A stretch of DNA of 18,457 nucleotides from an uncultured Bacteroidales bacterium (GCA_946545765.1 CAMNNS010000018.1:1-18457); one strand, 5' to 3'; positions 1 to 7,687 are shown, numbered from the stretch's first letter. Program-made: numbers and translations. The notes: a model not told the origin generated them from the sequence alone.

Positions 1-2
1 TT

Positions 3-905
3 ATGATAAAGAATTTTGATCAAGTATATGAGCAGTTAAAAAGTGCTCAAAAAAGAAAATTGGCTGTAGCATGGGGAGTTGATGATCACTCTGTGTGTGC
101 AGCCTCAATGGCCATTGATGCCGGATTTTGTGAAGCTACTCTTTACGGAGACAAAAAGATGATTGAAGAAGTATGCAAGGTAGAGAAAATAGATATAGCA
201 AAATTCAATATTGTTGATATTCCTAATGAATTAAAGGCTATCCAAGAAGCAGTTACAGCGGTGCATAACAAACAAGCCGATGTACTCATGAAAGGTCTTT
301 GTTCAACAGATAAATATATGAGGGGGATACTAAATAAAGAGTGGGGATTACTACCTCCTAAAGCTGTTTTGACCCATATATCAGTGATGCAGCACCCTAA
401 TTATCCAAAACTTATAACAATAAGTGATATGGCAATAATTCCTCTTCCAGATTTCAAGCAAAAGGTTGCAATTGTAAAATATGTGCATGGTGTATGTAAA
501 TCTTTAGGGATAGAGCAGCCTAAAATTGCAATGATAGCTGCAACTGAGCAGATGTTAGATGGTATGGTTGCATGTACAGATGCTGCTATGATAGCAAAGA
601 TGAATGATAGAGGGCAACTACCAGGTTTAATTGACGGTCCATTAGCATTAGATGTCGCATTATCAAAAGAGGCAGCTCAGATTAAGAAATTGAAAAGCGA
701 GGTTGCTGGTGACGCAGATGCTATTGTATTTCCTAATATAGAGTCTGGAAATGTATTCTATAAATCTAATACACAGTTGGTTCCAGGGGTAAGAACTGCA
801 GCTTTTGTAGCTGGAGCTTCTGCACCTTGTGTATTGTCAAGCCGTGCAGACAGTGTAGATACAAAACTTAACTCTATAGCATTAGCTTGTTTACAGATTA
901 AATAA
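3..905 (+). CDS. ptb: Phosphate butyryltransferase (Ptb)
   Basis: Cytoplasmic enzyme that exchanges CoA of butyryl-CoA (or a branched-chain acyl-CoA) for phosphate, giving butyryl-phosphate for the kinase encoded next. The 300-residue length fits the Ptb branch of the phosphate acetyl/butyryltransferase family. Visible family motifs are DVLMKGLCST (residues 93-102), DGPLALDVALS (211-221), FPNIESGNVFYK (243-254) near the CoA/phosphate site, and SSRADS (279-284). The ATG lies two bases into the window, so its promoter is not visible and an upstream operon partner cannot be excluded. The adjacent buk gene strongly supports Ptb over phosphate acetyltransferase. Whether the preferred substrate is butyryl-, isobutyryl- or isovaleryl-CoA cannot be told from sequence. 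Confidence 0.93.
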   Translation: MIKNFDQVYEQLKSAQKRKLAVAWGVDDHSVCAASMAIDAGFCEATLYGDKKMIEEVCKVEKIDIAKFNIVDIPNELKAIQEAVTAVHNKQADVLMKGLCSTDKYMRGILNKEWGLLPPKAVLTHISVMQHPNYPKLITISDMAIIPLPDFKQKVAIVKYVHGVCKSLGIEQPKIAMIAATEQMLDGMVACTDAAMIAKMNDRGQLPGLIDGPLALDVALSKEAAQIKKLKSEVAGDADAIVFPNIESGNVFYKSNTQLVPGVRTAAFVAGASAPCVLSSRADSVDTKLNSIALACLQIK

Positions 906-933
906 TTTATTATATAGTGAGATTTATTTAGAT

Positions 934-983
934 AGGGGTCTGCTCCATTAATAGAACTACTGAGTAAGACCCTTCTCTTTTTT
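934..983 (+). terminator. Terminator-like hairpin between ptb and buk
   Basis: Arms 934-941 and 967-974 pair (core GGGTCT with AGACCC plus a G-T and an A-T pair). A shorter inner CTC/GAG stem (943-945 with 962-964) pairs inside the loop. A run of six T (978-983) follows a few bases after the stem. This has the form of an intrinsic terminator, 29 nt after the ptb stop and about 50 nt before buk. It may act as a partial terminator or attenuator inside the operon. Confidence 0.6.
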
Positions 984-1034
984 ATTTTAATAATTACGAA
1001 GTTGGTAATAGTTTATGTAATAAAATTTTAAAAT

Positions 1035-2114
1035 ATGTTAATATTAGTAATTAATCCCGGAAGTACATCTACAAAAATAGCTGTGTATAACAGAAAAGAG
1101 GAGGTTTTTGTAACAACTTTAAGACATTCTGTTGATGAACTTTCAAAGTATAATAATGTTGCAGATCAATTTGATTTTAGGAAAAACGAGATTTTGAAGG
1201 CATTGGAATCTAACCACATAGAAGTCAATAGCTTAAATGTTATTATGGGTAGAGGGGGGCTTTGCAAACCAATTGCATCGGGTGTTTATAAAGTTAATGA
1301 GGCAATGCTTGAGGATTTTAGAACAGCGAGAAATGGTGAACATGCAAGTAATTTAGGTGCTATGTTAGCAGATCAAATAGCCAAAGAAATTTCTCAGACT
1401 ACGGGAAAAAAGGTGCCTGCATACATTGCAGATCCTGTTGTCGTTGATGAATATGAGCAAATAGCAAGATATTCAGGTCATGCTTTAATTGAGAGAAAAT
1501 CTACTTTTCATGCATTAAACCAAAAAGCAATAGCTAAAAGATATGCAAAAGAGAATGGAAAAGCATATTCAGATTTAAACCTGATAGTAGTTCATTTAGG
1601 AGGTGGAGTATCTGTAGGTATTCACAAAAAAGGTAAAGTAGTAGATGCTAATAATGCTCTATATGGTGAAGGACCATTTTCTCCTGAGCGTGCGGGTGGT
1701 TTACCAACTTGGGGAGTTATTGATTTGTGTTTTAGCGGGAAATACAATAAAGGCCAGGTAATTAAATTGCTTACAGGTCAAGGTGGAATTGTCTCATATA
1801 CAGGTTCTAATTCCTTTATGGATTTAGAGGAGGCTGTAAATGCCGGCGATAAAAAAGCTATTGGTGTTATGGAAGCATTTGCTTATCAGGTATCTAAAGA
1901 GATAGGTTCGTTAGCTACTGTTGTTGATGGTGAGGTTGATGCTATCCTTTTGACAGGAGGTGTGGCACATAATAAACACACAACGCAAATGATAGAACAG
2001 AGATGTAAGTTTATTGCCCCTGTTAGAGTATATGCAGGTGAGGATGAAATGGGTGCATTAGCAGAAAATGCCTATTCCGTTATGGTAGGCGACGAGGAAG
2101 CAAAAGAGTATTAG
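1035..2114 (+). CDS. buk: Butyrate kinase (Buk)
   Basis: Transfers phosphate from butyryl-phosphate to ADP, making butyrate and ATP in the cytoplasm; the second step after Ptb. It belongs to the acetate/butyrate kinase (ASKHA) family: phosphate-1 motif NPGSTSTK (7-14), the VVHLGGGVSVG strand (185-195), the GPFSPERAGGLP segment (213-224) typical of Buk rather than acetate kinase, and the adenosine-site motif LTGGVAHNK (306-314). The 359-residue length is typical of Buk. The ATG at 1035 has no Shine-Dalgarno, only an A/T-rich leader, as usual in Bacteroidetes. A 129-nt gap with a hairpin separates it from ptb, so it may have its own promoter, but I find no exact TAnnTTTG there. Confidence 0.95.
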   Translation: MLILVINPGSTSTKIAVYNRKEEVFVTTLRHSVDELSKYNNVADQFDFRKNEILKALESNHIEVNSLNVIMGRGGLCKPIASGVYKVNEAMLEDFRTARNGEHASNLGAMLADQIAKEISQTTGKKVPAYIADPVVVDEYEQIARYSGHALIERKSTFHALNQKAIAKRYAKENGKAYSDLNLIVVHLGGGVSVGIHKKGKVVDANNALYGEGPFSPERAGGLPTWGVIDLCFSGKYNKGQVIKLLTGQGGIVSYTGSNSFMDLEEAVNAGDKKAIGVMEAFAYQVSKEIGSLATVVDGEVDAILLTGGVAHNKHTTQMIEQRCKFIAPVRVYAGEDEMGALAENAYSVMVGDEEAKEY

Positions 2115-2134
2115 AAAAGATTATATTTTGTATT

Positions 2135-2176
2135 AGAGATGGTATATAGATTTATATCTATTATCATCTCTTTTTT
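2135..2176 (+). terminator. Intrinsic terminator after buk
   Basis: Outer arms AGAGATG (2135-2141) and CATCTCT (2165-2171) pair perfectly. An inner stem TAGAT/ATCTA (2147-2151 with 2156-2160) continues the hairpin, and T2171-T2176 forms the uridine tract. It starts 20 nt after the buk stop codon, the expected place for the end of the ptb-buk transcript. Confidence 0.8.
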
Positions 2177-2207
2177 ATTGCTAAGGTTTTTAATATTCTC
2201 TATTTCC

Positions 2208-2219
2208 CTCATCGATGAG
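2208..2219. repeat. 12-bp perfect palindrome
   Basis: CTCATCGATGAG reads identically on both strands. It lies between the buk terminator and the promoter of the binding-protein gene, about 100 bp upstream of the -7 element. It could be a regulator site, but with a single copy and no known consensus this is only a candidate. Confidence 0.3.
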
Positions 2220-2239
2220 TATCTATAAAAGAATTATTT

Positions 2240-2273
2240 ACTCTATAATTAAATCTATAGAGTTTAGTTTTTT
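2240..2273 (+). terminator. Second terminator-like hairpin downstream of buk
   Basis: Perfect 8-bp arms ACTCTATA (2240-2247) and TATAGAGT (2256-2263) enclose an 8-nt loop. A six-T run (2268-2273) follows four bases later. The stem is A/T-rich and weaker than the first terminator. It may be a backup terminator or a regulatory structure upstream of the next gene. Confidence 0.4.
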
Positions 2274-2314
2274 ACGTTGTATGTAGTTTATTCAAGAGCT
2301 AATTTGTTTTTTAT

Positions 2315-2322
2315 TACTTTTG
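2315..2322 (+). promoter_or_regulatory. Bacteroidetes -7 promoter element
   Basis: TACTTTTG matches TAnnTTTG exactly and ends 36 nt before the ATG of the binding-protein gene, giving a short leader. I see no good -33 TTTG/TTG at the usual distance upstream, so the promoter may be moderate or need an activator. Confidence 0.5.
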
Positions 2323-2358
2323 TATAAGATAGTTTTTTAGTATTGCTGTGTAACTACT

Positions 2359-3531
2359 ATGAGAAGATTTTTATTTTATTTTTTATCACTTTGTGTCTCT
2401 GTATTTTACTTAGGAGTCACTACTTCCTGTAAAGAAAGAGTATCAGATGTAAAGGCTCACAATTTCAGAAACGATTCTGTAATCAAATATTCAGAATTTA
2501 TACGCATTATAAAAGGGACTCCATTTGATACATTGATTAGTATAAATAATTGGGAGAGTGTTAATACAATAATCGAGAAACATCCACTTGTTCCTCGGGA
2601 TTGTGTTAATATTTTAAAAAACAATATATATGCAATCCCTATCCCGATAGAAAGAGTTGTATCTATGTCCACAACCTATCTGCCTTTCCTAAAATTACTT
2701 GGTAAAGCTGAGAGTGTTAAAGCTTTGAGTGGAACTAATTTTGTTTACGACTCTTTGTATCGTTCTATGATAGAGGAGAATATAATTTTTGATATAGGTG
2801 CCGAAACTGCTCCTGATTATGAAAGGATTATCTCTGTTGATCCAGATATTGTACTATCTTATGGAGTAAGTGGTTCAGATAATATTTATATAAAGAAATT
2901 GAGAAGTTTAGGGCTTAGAGTTGTAGTTATAAATGATTATTTGGAGAGTGCCCCACTTGCCAAATTTGAATATATCAAATTATTTGGGGCTTTATCTTCT
3001 AAGTTGGATGTAGCAGATTCTATTTTTAGAGTTCAACAAGATGAATATATCTCTTTAAGGGAAAAATGCAAAGAAAAGATAACGACTAAAACGAAAGTTC
3101 TTATAAATTTGCCATTTAAAGAGATTTGGTATCTCCCTGGTGGAGATAATTATACATCTATTTTAATAAGTGATGCAGGCGGAGAGTTATTGGGTTCAAA
3201 AGTAGGAGAGCGTATCTCTTCCCATGAGAGTTTTGAGAAAATGTATTCCCTCGGCAAAGAAGCAGATGTATGGATTAACCTTAATTCTGTTTCAAAATTA
3301 GATCAGGTTGCAAGTTTAAATTCACTTTATAAGAATCTTGATGTATTTAAGAAAGGTTTGTTATTCAACAATATAAAGAGATTAACCCCTAATGGAGGTA
3401 GTGATTTTTGGGAGGGTGGAGCAGTAGAACCTGTTGAGATCCTAAAAGATTTAATTCAAATTCTTCATCCTGCAGTAGCACAAGAAGAATTCCCCGATAG
3501 AGAGATGAAATATTATATAAAATTAGATTAA
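2359..3531 (+). CDS. ABC-type iron/cobalamin substrate-binding lipoprotein
   Basis: Periplasmic binding protein of the cluster that handles iron-siderophores, haem or cobalamin (BtuF/FepB-like). The N-terminus is a lipoprotein signal: charged MRR, hydrophobic core 4-20, lipobox-like TTSC with Cys24 as the probable lipid anchor. The binding domain starts about residue 95 (PIERVVSMSTT), followed by the usual DPDIVLSYG (161-169) and LRSLGLRVVVIND (181-193) segments. The C-terminal PNGGSDFWEGG (344-354) is a feature I associate with Bacteroidetes members of this family. Residues 25-94 form an N-terminal extension typical of the group. No FecCD permease or ATPase gene lies next to it, so its transporter partners must be encoded elsewhere. 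The ligand cannot be assigned. Confidence 0.8.
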   Translation: MRRFLFYFLSLCVSVFYLGVTTSCKERVSDVKAHNFRNDSVIKYSEFIRIIKGTPFDTLISINNWESVNTIIEKHPLVPRDCVNILKNNIYAIPIPIERVVSMSTTYLPFLKLLGKAESVKALSGTNFVYDSLYRSMIEENIIFDIGAETAPDYERIISVDPDIVLSYGVSGSDNIYIKKLRSLGLRVVVINDYLESAPLAKFEYIKLFGALSSKLDVADSIFRVQQDEYISLREKCKEKITTKTKVLINLPFKEIWYLPGGDNYTSILISDAGGELLGSKVGERISSHESFEKMYSLGKEADVWINLNSVSKLDQVASLNSLYKNLDVFKKGLLFNNIKRLTPNGGSDFWEGGAVEPVEILKDLIQILHPAVAQEEFPDREMKYYIKLD

Positions 3532-3572
3532 TCTTTAGATTGATAAATATATAATTGCTTTATTTGATATAT

Positions 3573-4991
3573 ATGGAAAAACACTTTGATATAGTGATAG
3601 TTGGGGGAGGTGCAGCTGGTCTTTATGCAGCCGCATATATATCAAAATATATAAAATCCCGAGATGAGTTTAATCAGAAAGATATTATATCGTTCGCTAT
3701 AGTTGAAAAGATGAATCGCCCAGGAAGGAAATTAAATATAACCGGAAAGGGTAGATGTAATCTGACAAATACTAAAATGTGGGATGAGTTTTCTCCTCAT
3801 ATTCACCCTAATAAAAGTTTTCTTAAAAATGCTTTCTATGCAATGAATACCTCATCAACAATGAGTTTCTTTGAGGAGATGGGGTTGGAATTAACTGTTG
3901 ATAGAGGACAAAGAGTCTTTCCAAAGAGTATGAAAGCAGTTGATGTTACAGATACTTTAACAAATTATATAAAAAAGGGTAAAAGGGCTCAATTTATCTG
4001 TGGTTACACTCTCAATAATGTAGTTTTAAAAGATGAAAAATTTTATTTAGAAATTATTAAGAGCAAAGATACTACGGAAGGAGCTTTTAGCTCAACATTA
4101 AATACTTCTGACACTATTATTTGTAAATACCTACTCCTTGCCACTGGTGGATTATCCTATCCTTCAACAGGTTCAAGTGGTGATGGTTATAAGTTTGCTA
4201 AAAGTTTTGGTCATAAAATAACTCCTTTATATCCATCGCTGACCGCTTTAATACCAAAGGATTTTTTAATTGAGAAGACAAAAGAGTTATCTCGTTATGG
4301 GAAAGAGTTGCTTGGCGTCTCTTTAAAGAATGTTAGTGTAGCATTACAATTAGGAGAAAATATTGTTCAAGAGGAATTTGGAGATTTAGAGTTTACTAAT
4401 GGCGGATTAGAAGGTGCTTTGGGTTTCAGAATAAGCAGAAAAGCTGTAATAGCACTCTCCAACGGAGAAAAAGTTAGTGTTATAATAGATTTAAAACCAG
4501 CTCTTTCTATTGAGAAATTAACCAATAGAATAATAAAAGAGAGTTATGATCTATTTTTAAAGAGAAGTGTAAATAATATAAATACAACAAAAGAAACCAT
4601 CATCTATTCTGATACTATTTTTACAATACTGCAACGGCTATTACCAAGGAACTTTATAAAACCATTTGTAAATTATTTAAAGAATAGTGCAAAATGTAGT
4701 TCCTCAAAGTTTGGATTATCGATATATCAACTTGCATATTACCTTAAAAACTATACACTTAAAATAGTAGATAATGTTGGATATGAGCGTTCTGTTGTTA
4801 CTGCAGGGGGTGTTGCATTAAGTGAAGTATCTTCTAAAACAATGGAATCTAAACTTGTAAAGGGTTTGTATTTTGCAGGTGAGATTTTGGATTTAGATGG
4901 AGATACAGGTGGATATAATCTTCAATGTGCATTTTCAACCGCTGCTCTTGCCTCAGAGAGTATAATAAAATCTTTATTCTCTACCCAATAA
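3573..4991 (+). CDS. HI0933/BaiN-family NAD(P)/FAD-dependent oxidoreductase
   Basis: Predicted cytoplasmic flavoprotein of the HI0933 (YhiN/BaiN-like) family, whose substrate is unknown in most bacteria. The N-terminal FAD-binding Rossmann motif is GGGAAG (residues 11-16). The family signature GRKLNITGKGRCNLTN covers 51-66, followed by ATGGLSYPSTGSSGDG in the middle. The C-terminal flavin-binding block starts at TMESKLVKGLYFAGE (423-437) and continues through a DGDTGGYNLQ segment. The gene length (472 aa) is close to the longer Bacteroidetes members. I chose the ATG at 3573; an in-frame TTG at 3555 would add only six residues unlike the family. The 3' end overlaps the convergent gene on the other strand by 11 bp, leaving no room for a terminator. 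Confidence 0.88.
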   Translation: MEKHFDIVIVGGGAAGLYAAAYISKYIKSRDEFNQKDIISFAIVEKMNRPGRKLNITGKGRCNLTNTKMWDEFSPHIHPNKSFLKNAFYAMNTSSTMSFFEEMGLELTVDRGQRVFPKSMKAVDVTDTLTNYIKKGKRAQFICGYTLNNVVLKDEKFYLEIIKSKDTTEGAFSSTLNTSDTIICKYLLLATGGLSYPSTGSSGDGYKFAKSFGHKITPLYPSLTALIPKDFLIEKTKELSRYGKELLGVSLKNVSVALQLGENIVQEEFGDLEFTNGGLEGALGFRISRKAVIALSNGEKVSVIIDLKPALSIEKLTNRIIKESYDLFLKRSVNNINTTKETIIYSDTIFTILQRLLPRNFIKPFVNYLKNSAKCSSSKFGLSIYQLAYYLKNYTLKIVDNVGYERSVVTAGGVALSEVSSKTMESKLVKGLYFAGEILDLDGDTGGYNLQCAFSTAALASESIIKSLFSTQ

Positions 4992-5496
4992 CTTTAATTT
5001 TTAACTCTTGATATTCAAAAGATTGGGAACTGTATTCTTCTATTGTGAGTTTTAATAAAGGTGGTAGTTCAAGGGCAATTATATCTCCCATCCTCAGCGA
5101 TACATATTTAGATGCCCTTTCTATTGCAGAATTAAAACTCTCTAAACCTTTGTACTTCTCTATATCATTTTTCCCATTTATTTGTTCATCAATAATGTTT
5201 GTTGTTTGCGATAGAAAAGTGCTATTATCTATTATACACCCCTCAATTATATCATTGGTGGTCAAGTGAATCCCGTATCCGCATGTATGGTAATGCCTAT
5301 TGGCAAATTTTGATAATACAGATTTACACGGTTTATCTATTTTAACATAAACTATAGGTACGGCAATTAAATCTTTAATCGCATCGGGTGTATAAAAGAT
5401 ATACTCATTATCACTTTTTCTCTCTTTACAAATAGAGGTATCTGGCTGAATATAAAATACATCTGTAGAATTTTCTGTAAATGAAAAAATATTCAT
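4981..5496 (-). CDS. Degenerate FAH-family-like protein, function unknown
   Basis: 171-residue soluble protein without signal peptide. By eye it follows the fumarylacetoacetate hydrolase (FAH) fold of Bacteroidetes proteins of about 200 aa: FYIQPDTS (14-21) resembles their FMKPDT, FANRHYHTCGYGIHLTTNDI (64-83) resembles the segment ending GIDFTARDL, and SLRMGDIIALEL (133-144) resembles LKTGDLLFTGTPAG. The N-terminal GMNY block, the ExE metal ligands (here around 43-48, LIAVPI) and the TGTP loop are absent, and the middle is shorter, so catalysis is unlikely. The frame is intact. It lies 39 nt downstream of the exonuclease gene on the same strand and probably shares its transcript with dnaN. 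The family call rests on remembered consensus, not a search. Confidence 0.5.
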   Translation of the reverse strand: MNIFSFTENSTDVFYIQPDTSICKERKSDNEYIFYTPDAIKDLIAVPIVYVKIDKPCKSVLSKFANRHYHTCGYGIHLTTNDIIEGCIIDNSTFLSQTTNIIDEQINGKNDIEKYKGLESFNSAIERASKYVSLRMGDIIALELPPLLKLTIEEYSSQSFEYQELKIKVIG

Positions 5497-5535
5497 AGTT
5501 TTAAAGTGATAGATAATAAATGTACTTAAATATAA

Positions 5536-6327
5536 TTATTTATAATTCTCGGGATGAAGTTTTATATCTGTTAAAATTCTTTTTGTGTCTTGAGTAAAAT
5601 CTCCTTCTTGCATCCATGAATAGTAGCTCGGTTCTTTAGTTAGCACATCTACCACAAGTTTGTCTTTATGTTTCCCAAAATTAAAAACTGCCTGTTTTTT
5701 TTCGTTCCAAACGAATCTTCCAGCATAATCTATATTCTTAGTTTGGGTGGAGAAATCAGATAAAAAATCTACATCATTTTGAAGTTCTTCTGAGTATTTA
5801 TCTAATTGAGCCATAAGAACCTCGTAAGTTGCCATAGTGTCGGCTTGTGCAGAGTGTGCATTAGCTAATTCTTTATTGCAATAAAATTTATAGGCAGCTT
5901 CAAGTGTTCTTTTCTCCATTTTGTGAAAAATGTTTTGGACATCTATGAGTTTTCTCTTTCTAAAATCAAAATCTACTCCTGCCCTTATAAATTCCTCCTC
6001 TAATAGTGGAATATCATATTTATTTGAATTATAACCAGCTATATCACATCCGTCCATCCAGTTAGCAAAACTTTTTGCTAACTGCTTGAAAGTTGGACAA
6101 TCTTTAACATCTTCGTCTGTTATATGATGCAAATTAGAGGCTTGTTCAGGAATATGCATAGTATTACCATTGTCGTCAATAGGTTTTATCCTCTTTGTTT
6201 TTTCTTCTATGCTACCATCTATATTTACCTTTATTGCAGATATTTCTACAATTCTATCTTTAGAGATATTTAAGCCGGTACTTTCTAAGTCAAAGAATAT
6301 TAGTGGTTTCTTTAAATTTATTTTCAT
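5536..6327 (-). CDS. DEDDh 3'-5' exonuclease (DnaQ/epsilon-like)
   Basis: Cytoplasmic 3'-5' exonuclease of the DnaQ superfamily, likely acting in proofreading or DNA repair. Motif I is FFDLEST (11-17; Asp13, Glu15), motif II lies in GYNSNKYDIPLL (98-109; Asp105), and motif III is HSAQAD (158-163; His158, Asp163), so all DEDDh residues are present. The C-terminal part (about 200-255: GRFVWNEKKQAVFNFGKHKD, then PSYYSWMQEGDF) is a small extra domain resembling DUF3820, seen in Bacteroidetes versions of this enzyme. It follows dnaN by 69 nt in the same direction, and a hairpin lies in the gap. The pairing with the sliding clamp suggests a replication-linked role, but it may not be the dedicated polymerase III epsilon subunit. 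Confidence 0.88.
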   Translation of the reverse strand: MKINLKKPLIFFDLESTGLNISKDRIVEISAIKVNIDGSIEEKTKRIKPIDDNGNTMHIPEQASNLHHITDEDVKDCPTFKQLAKSFANWMDGCDIAGYNSNKYDIPLLEEEFIRAGVDFDFRKRKLIDVQNIFHKMEKRTLEAAYKFYCNKELANAHSAQADTMATYEVLMAQLDKYSEELQNDVDFLSDFSTQTKNIDYAGRFVWNEKKQAVFNFGKHKDKLVVDVLTKEPSYYSWMQEGDFTQDTKRILTDIKLHPENYK

Positions 6328-6347
6328 AATGATAAATTACAATTATA

Positions 6348-6371
6348 CCCCTCTAATTACTAATAGAGGGG
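6348..6371 (-). other. Perfect hairpin between dnaN and the exonuclease gene
   Basis: Arms CCCCTCTA (6348-6355) and TAGAGGGG (6364-6371) pair perfectly around an 8-nt loop. Read on the minus strand it is followed by mixed A/T sequence, not a T-run, so it is a poor intrinsic terminator. It may be an RNA stability or processing element, a partial terminator, or a leader structure 20 nt before the exonuclease ATG. Confidence 0.55.
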
Positions 6372-6396
6372 CATAGAATTATTATTTGTTCAAATA

Positions 6397-7524
6397 TTAG
6401 TTATGTCTCATAGGCATTAGCAGAGCACAAATCTCCTCTTCTTGTTTTGTTTGTTCTGCTGGTTGTATAAGGGCAGCCTTTGCTGGATCTGCAAGTTTGA
6501 TACATATTTGAGAGTAAGGAAGATTACTTAAAATCTCGATAAGAAATTGCGATTTAAAGGCAATTACCATAGGTTCTCCCTCATATTCGCAATTTATATG
6601 TTCATTAGCACTCATACTAAACTCCAAATCCTGTGCTGTAATGTCTAATGTATTCCCTTTAATGTTAAACACAATTTGTCCTGTCGCTTGATTGGCATAG
6701 ATAGAAACCCTTCTTGTAGCGTTTAATAAATCGGTTCTTGAAAGGGTTATAATATTACTATTATTCTTAGGGATAACAGTTTTGTATGCTGGGAATGTCC
6801 CATCTATAAGTCTGCAAGCAACAAGTTGTTGCCCGAATTTAAAGAATGCGTTAAATTTATCAAAAGTAACAGTAACAATTTCACTTGTTAAACGTGCTAA
6901 ACTATTCTTTAAAATCTGAGCCGGCTTTTTAGGGAGTACAAATGAGCAAGCCGATTCACCTTGAACATCTTTTCTGGTGTAGCAAACCAACTTATGAGCA
7001 TTAGAAGCAACCAAAGTAGTACTCTTAGAGTTAATATCAAAGAAAATACCATTCATTACAGGTCTATACACCTCTTCTGCTGTTGCATAGATAGTACTAT
7101 TTATACCTTCAGAGAGTACTTCTGCACTAAATTCTAATTTTTTAGGATCTACTAATGGAGGAAGTTCAGGATATTCTGCAGGGTCTAAAAATGGGATATT
7201 AGCTGTACCGTTTGCCCATGTAATTGTTATTATATTTTTATCTTCATTCGTCTCAAACTCAACAGGTTGAGTAGGAAGTTCTTTAAAAGAATTAGTTAAT
7301 AAAATAGCAGGTACAGCAATTCTACCCTCCTCTTTTACATCTTCTATGGTAAGTATTGTCTTTAATGTAGTCTCTTGATCACTACCAGTAATTGTAAGAT
7401 TGTTACCTTCAAGTTCTAATAAAAAATTTTCAAGGATAGGTAATGGTGTTGATTTTTGTGGGATAACTTTAGAAACAGACAATAAAGCCTGCAAAAATTC
7501 TGTACTTGTTGCTGTAAATTTCAT
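6397..7524 (-). CDS. dnaN: DNA polymerase III beta subunit (sliding clamp)
   Basis: Forms the ring-shaped dimer that tethers DNA polymerase III to DNA and serves as a docking platform for repair enzymes. The 375-residue length and the start MKFTATSTEFLQALLSVSKV are typical, with the conserved PLPILENFLLEL strand (27-38) and TGSDQETTL (46-54) of domain 1. The C-terminus ALLMPMRHN matches the usual LLMPMR/ML ending that shapes the peptide-binding pocket. Three repeated clamp domains of about 120 residues each can be followed through the protein. It is not next to dnaA here; the neighbours are the exonuclease downstream and a lipoprotein gene upstream. A good -7 element lies 65 nt before the ATG, with an inverted repeat over the probable start site. 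Confidence 0.97.
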   Translation of the reverse strand: MKFTATSTEFLQALLSVSKVIPQKSTPLPILENFLLELEGNNLTITGSDQETTLKTILTIEDVKEEGRIAVPAILLTNSFKELPTQPVEFETNEDKNIITITWANGTANIPFLDPAEYPELPPLVDPKKLEFSAEVLSEGINSTIYATAEEVYRPVMNGIFFDINSKSTTLVASNAHKLVCYTRKDVQGESACSFVLPKKPAQILKNSLARLTSEIVTVTFDKFNAFFKFGQQLVACRLIDGTFPAYKTVIPKNNSNIITLSRTDLLNATRRVSIYANQATGQIVFNIKGNTLDITAQDLEFSMSANEHINCEYEGEPMVIAFKSQFLIEILSNLPYSQICIKLADPAKAALIQPAEQTKQEEEICALLMPMRHN

Positions 7525-7566
7525 ATATTCTTTCTTTTAATAATTATCGTGATATGCTTATCCATT

Positions 7567-7587
7567 ACTGCTTGAATTGCAAGCAGT
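7567..7587. repeat. Inverted repeat at the dnaN promoter
   Basis: ACTGCTTG (7567-7574) and CAAGCAGT (7580-7587) are perfect complements around AATTG. The repeat starts one base past the -7 element on the minus strand, so it covers the predicted transcription start. This is a plausible operator position; a 5' mRNA hairpin is the alternative. It is also too far from a T-run to be a terminator. Confidence 0.5.
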
Positions 7588-7588
7588 G

Positions 7589-7596
7589 CAAATATA
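7589..7596 (-). promoter_or_regulatory. Bacteroidetes -7 element for dnaN
   Basis: TATATTTG on the minus strand is an exact TAnnTTTG match, 64 nt upstream of the dnaN ATG. A TTTG at 7625-7622 (minus) is a possible -33 element, but the 25-nt spacing is longer than usual. The predicted start site is about 7581-7584. Confidence 0.65.
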
Positions 7597-7687
7597 ACTA
7601 AAAAGTTCTTAAAAAAATATTCAAAGTAAAGATTCCAAATAATTAAACTTTCAATAGCACTTACTAATCACAATAGCTTTTCCAAAT

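Noticed and set aside
3555..3572. TTG start six codons upstream of the flavoprotein ATG
   Set aside because: The FAD-binding motif in this family lies 10-15 residues from the start, which fits the ATG at 3573.
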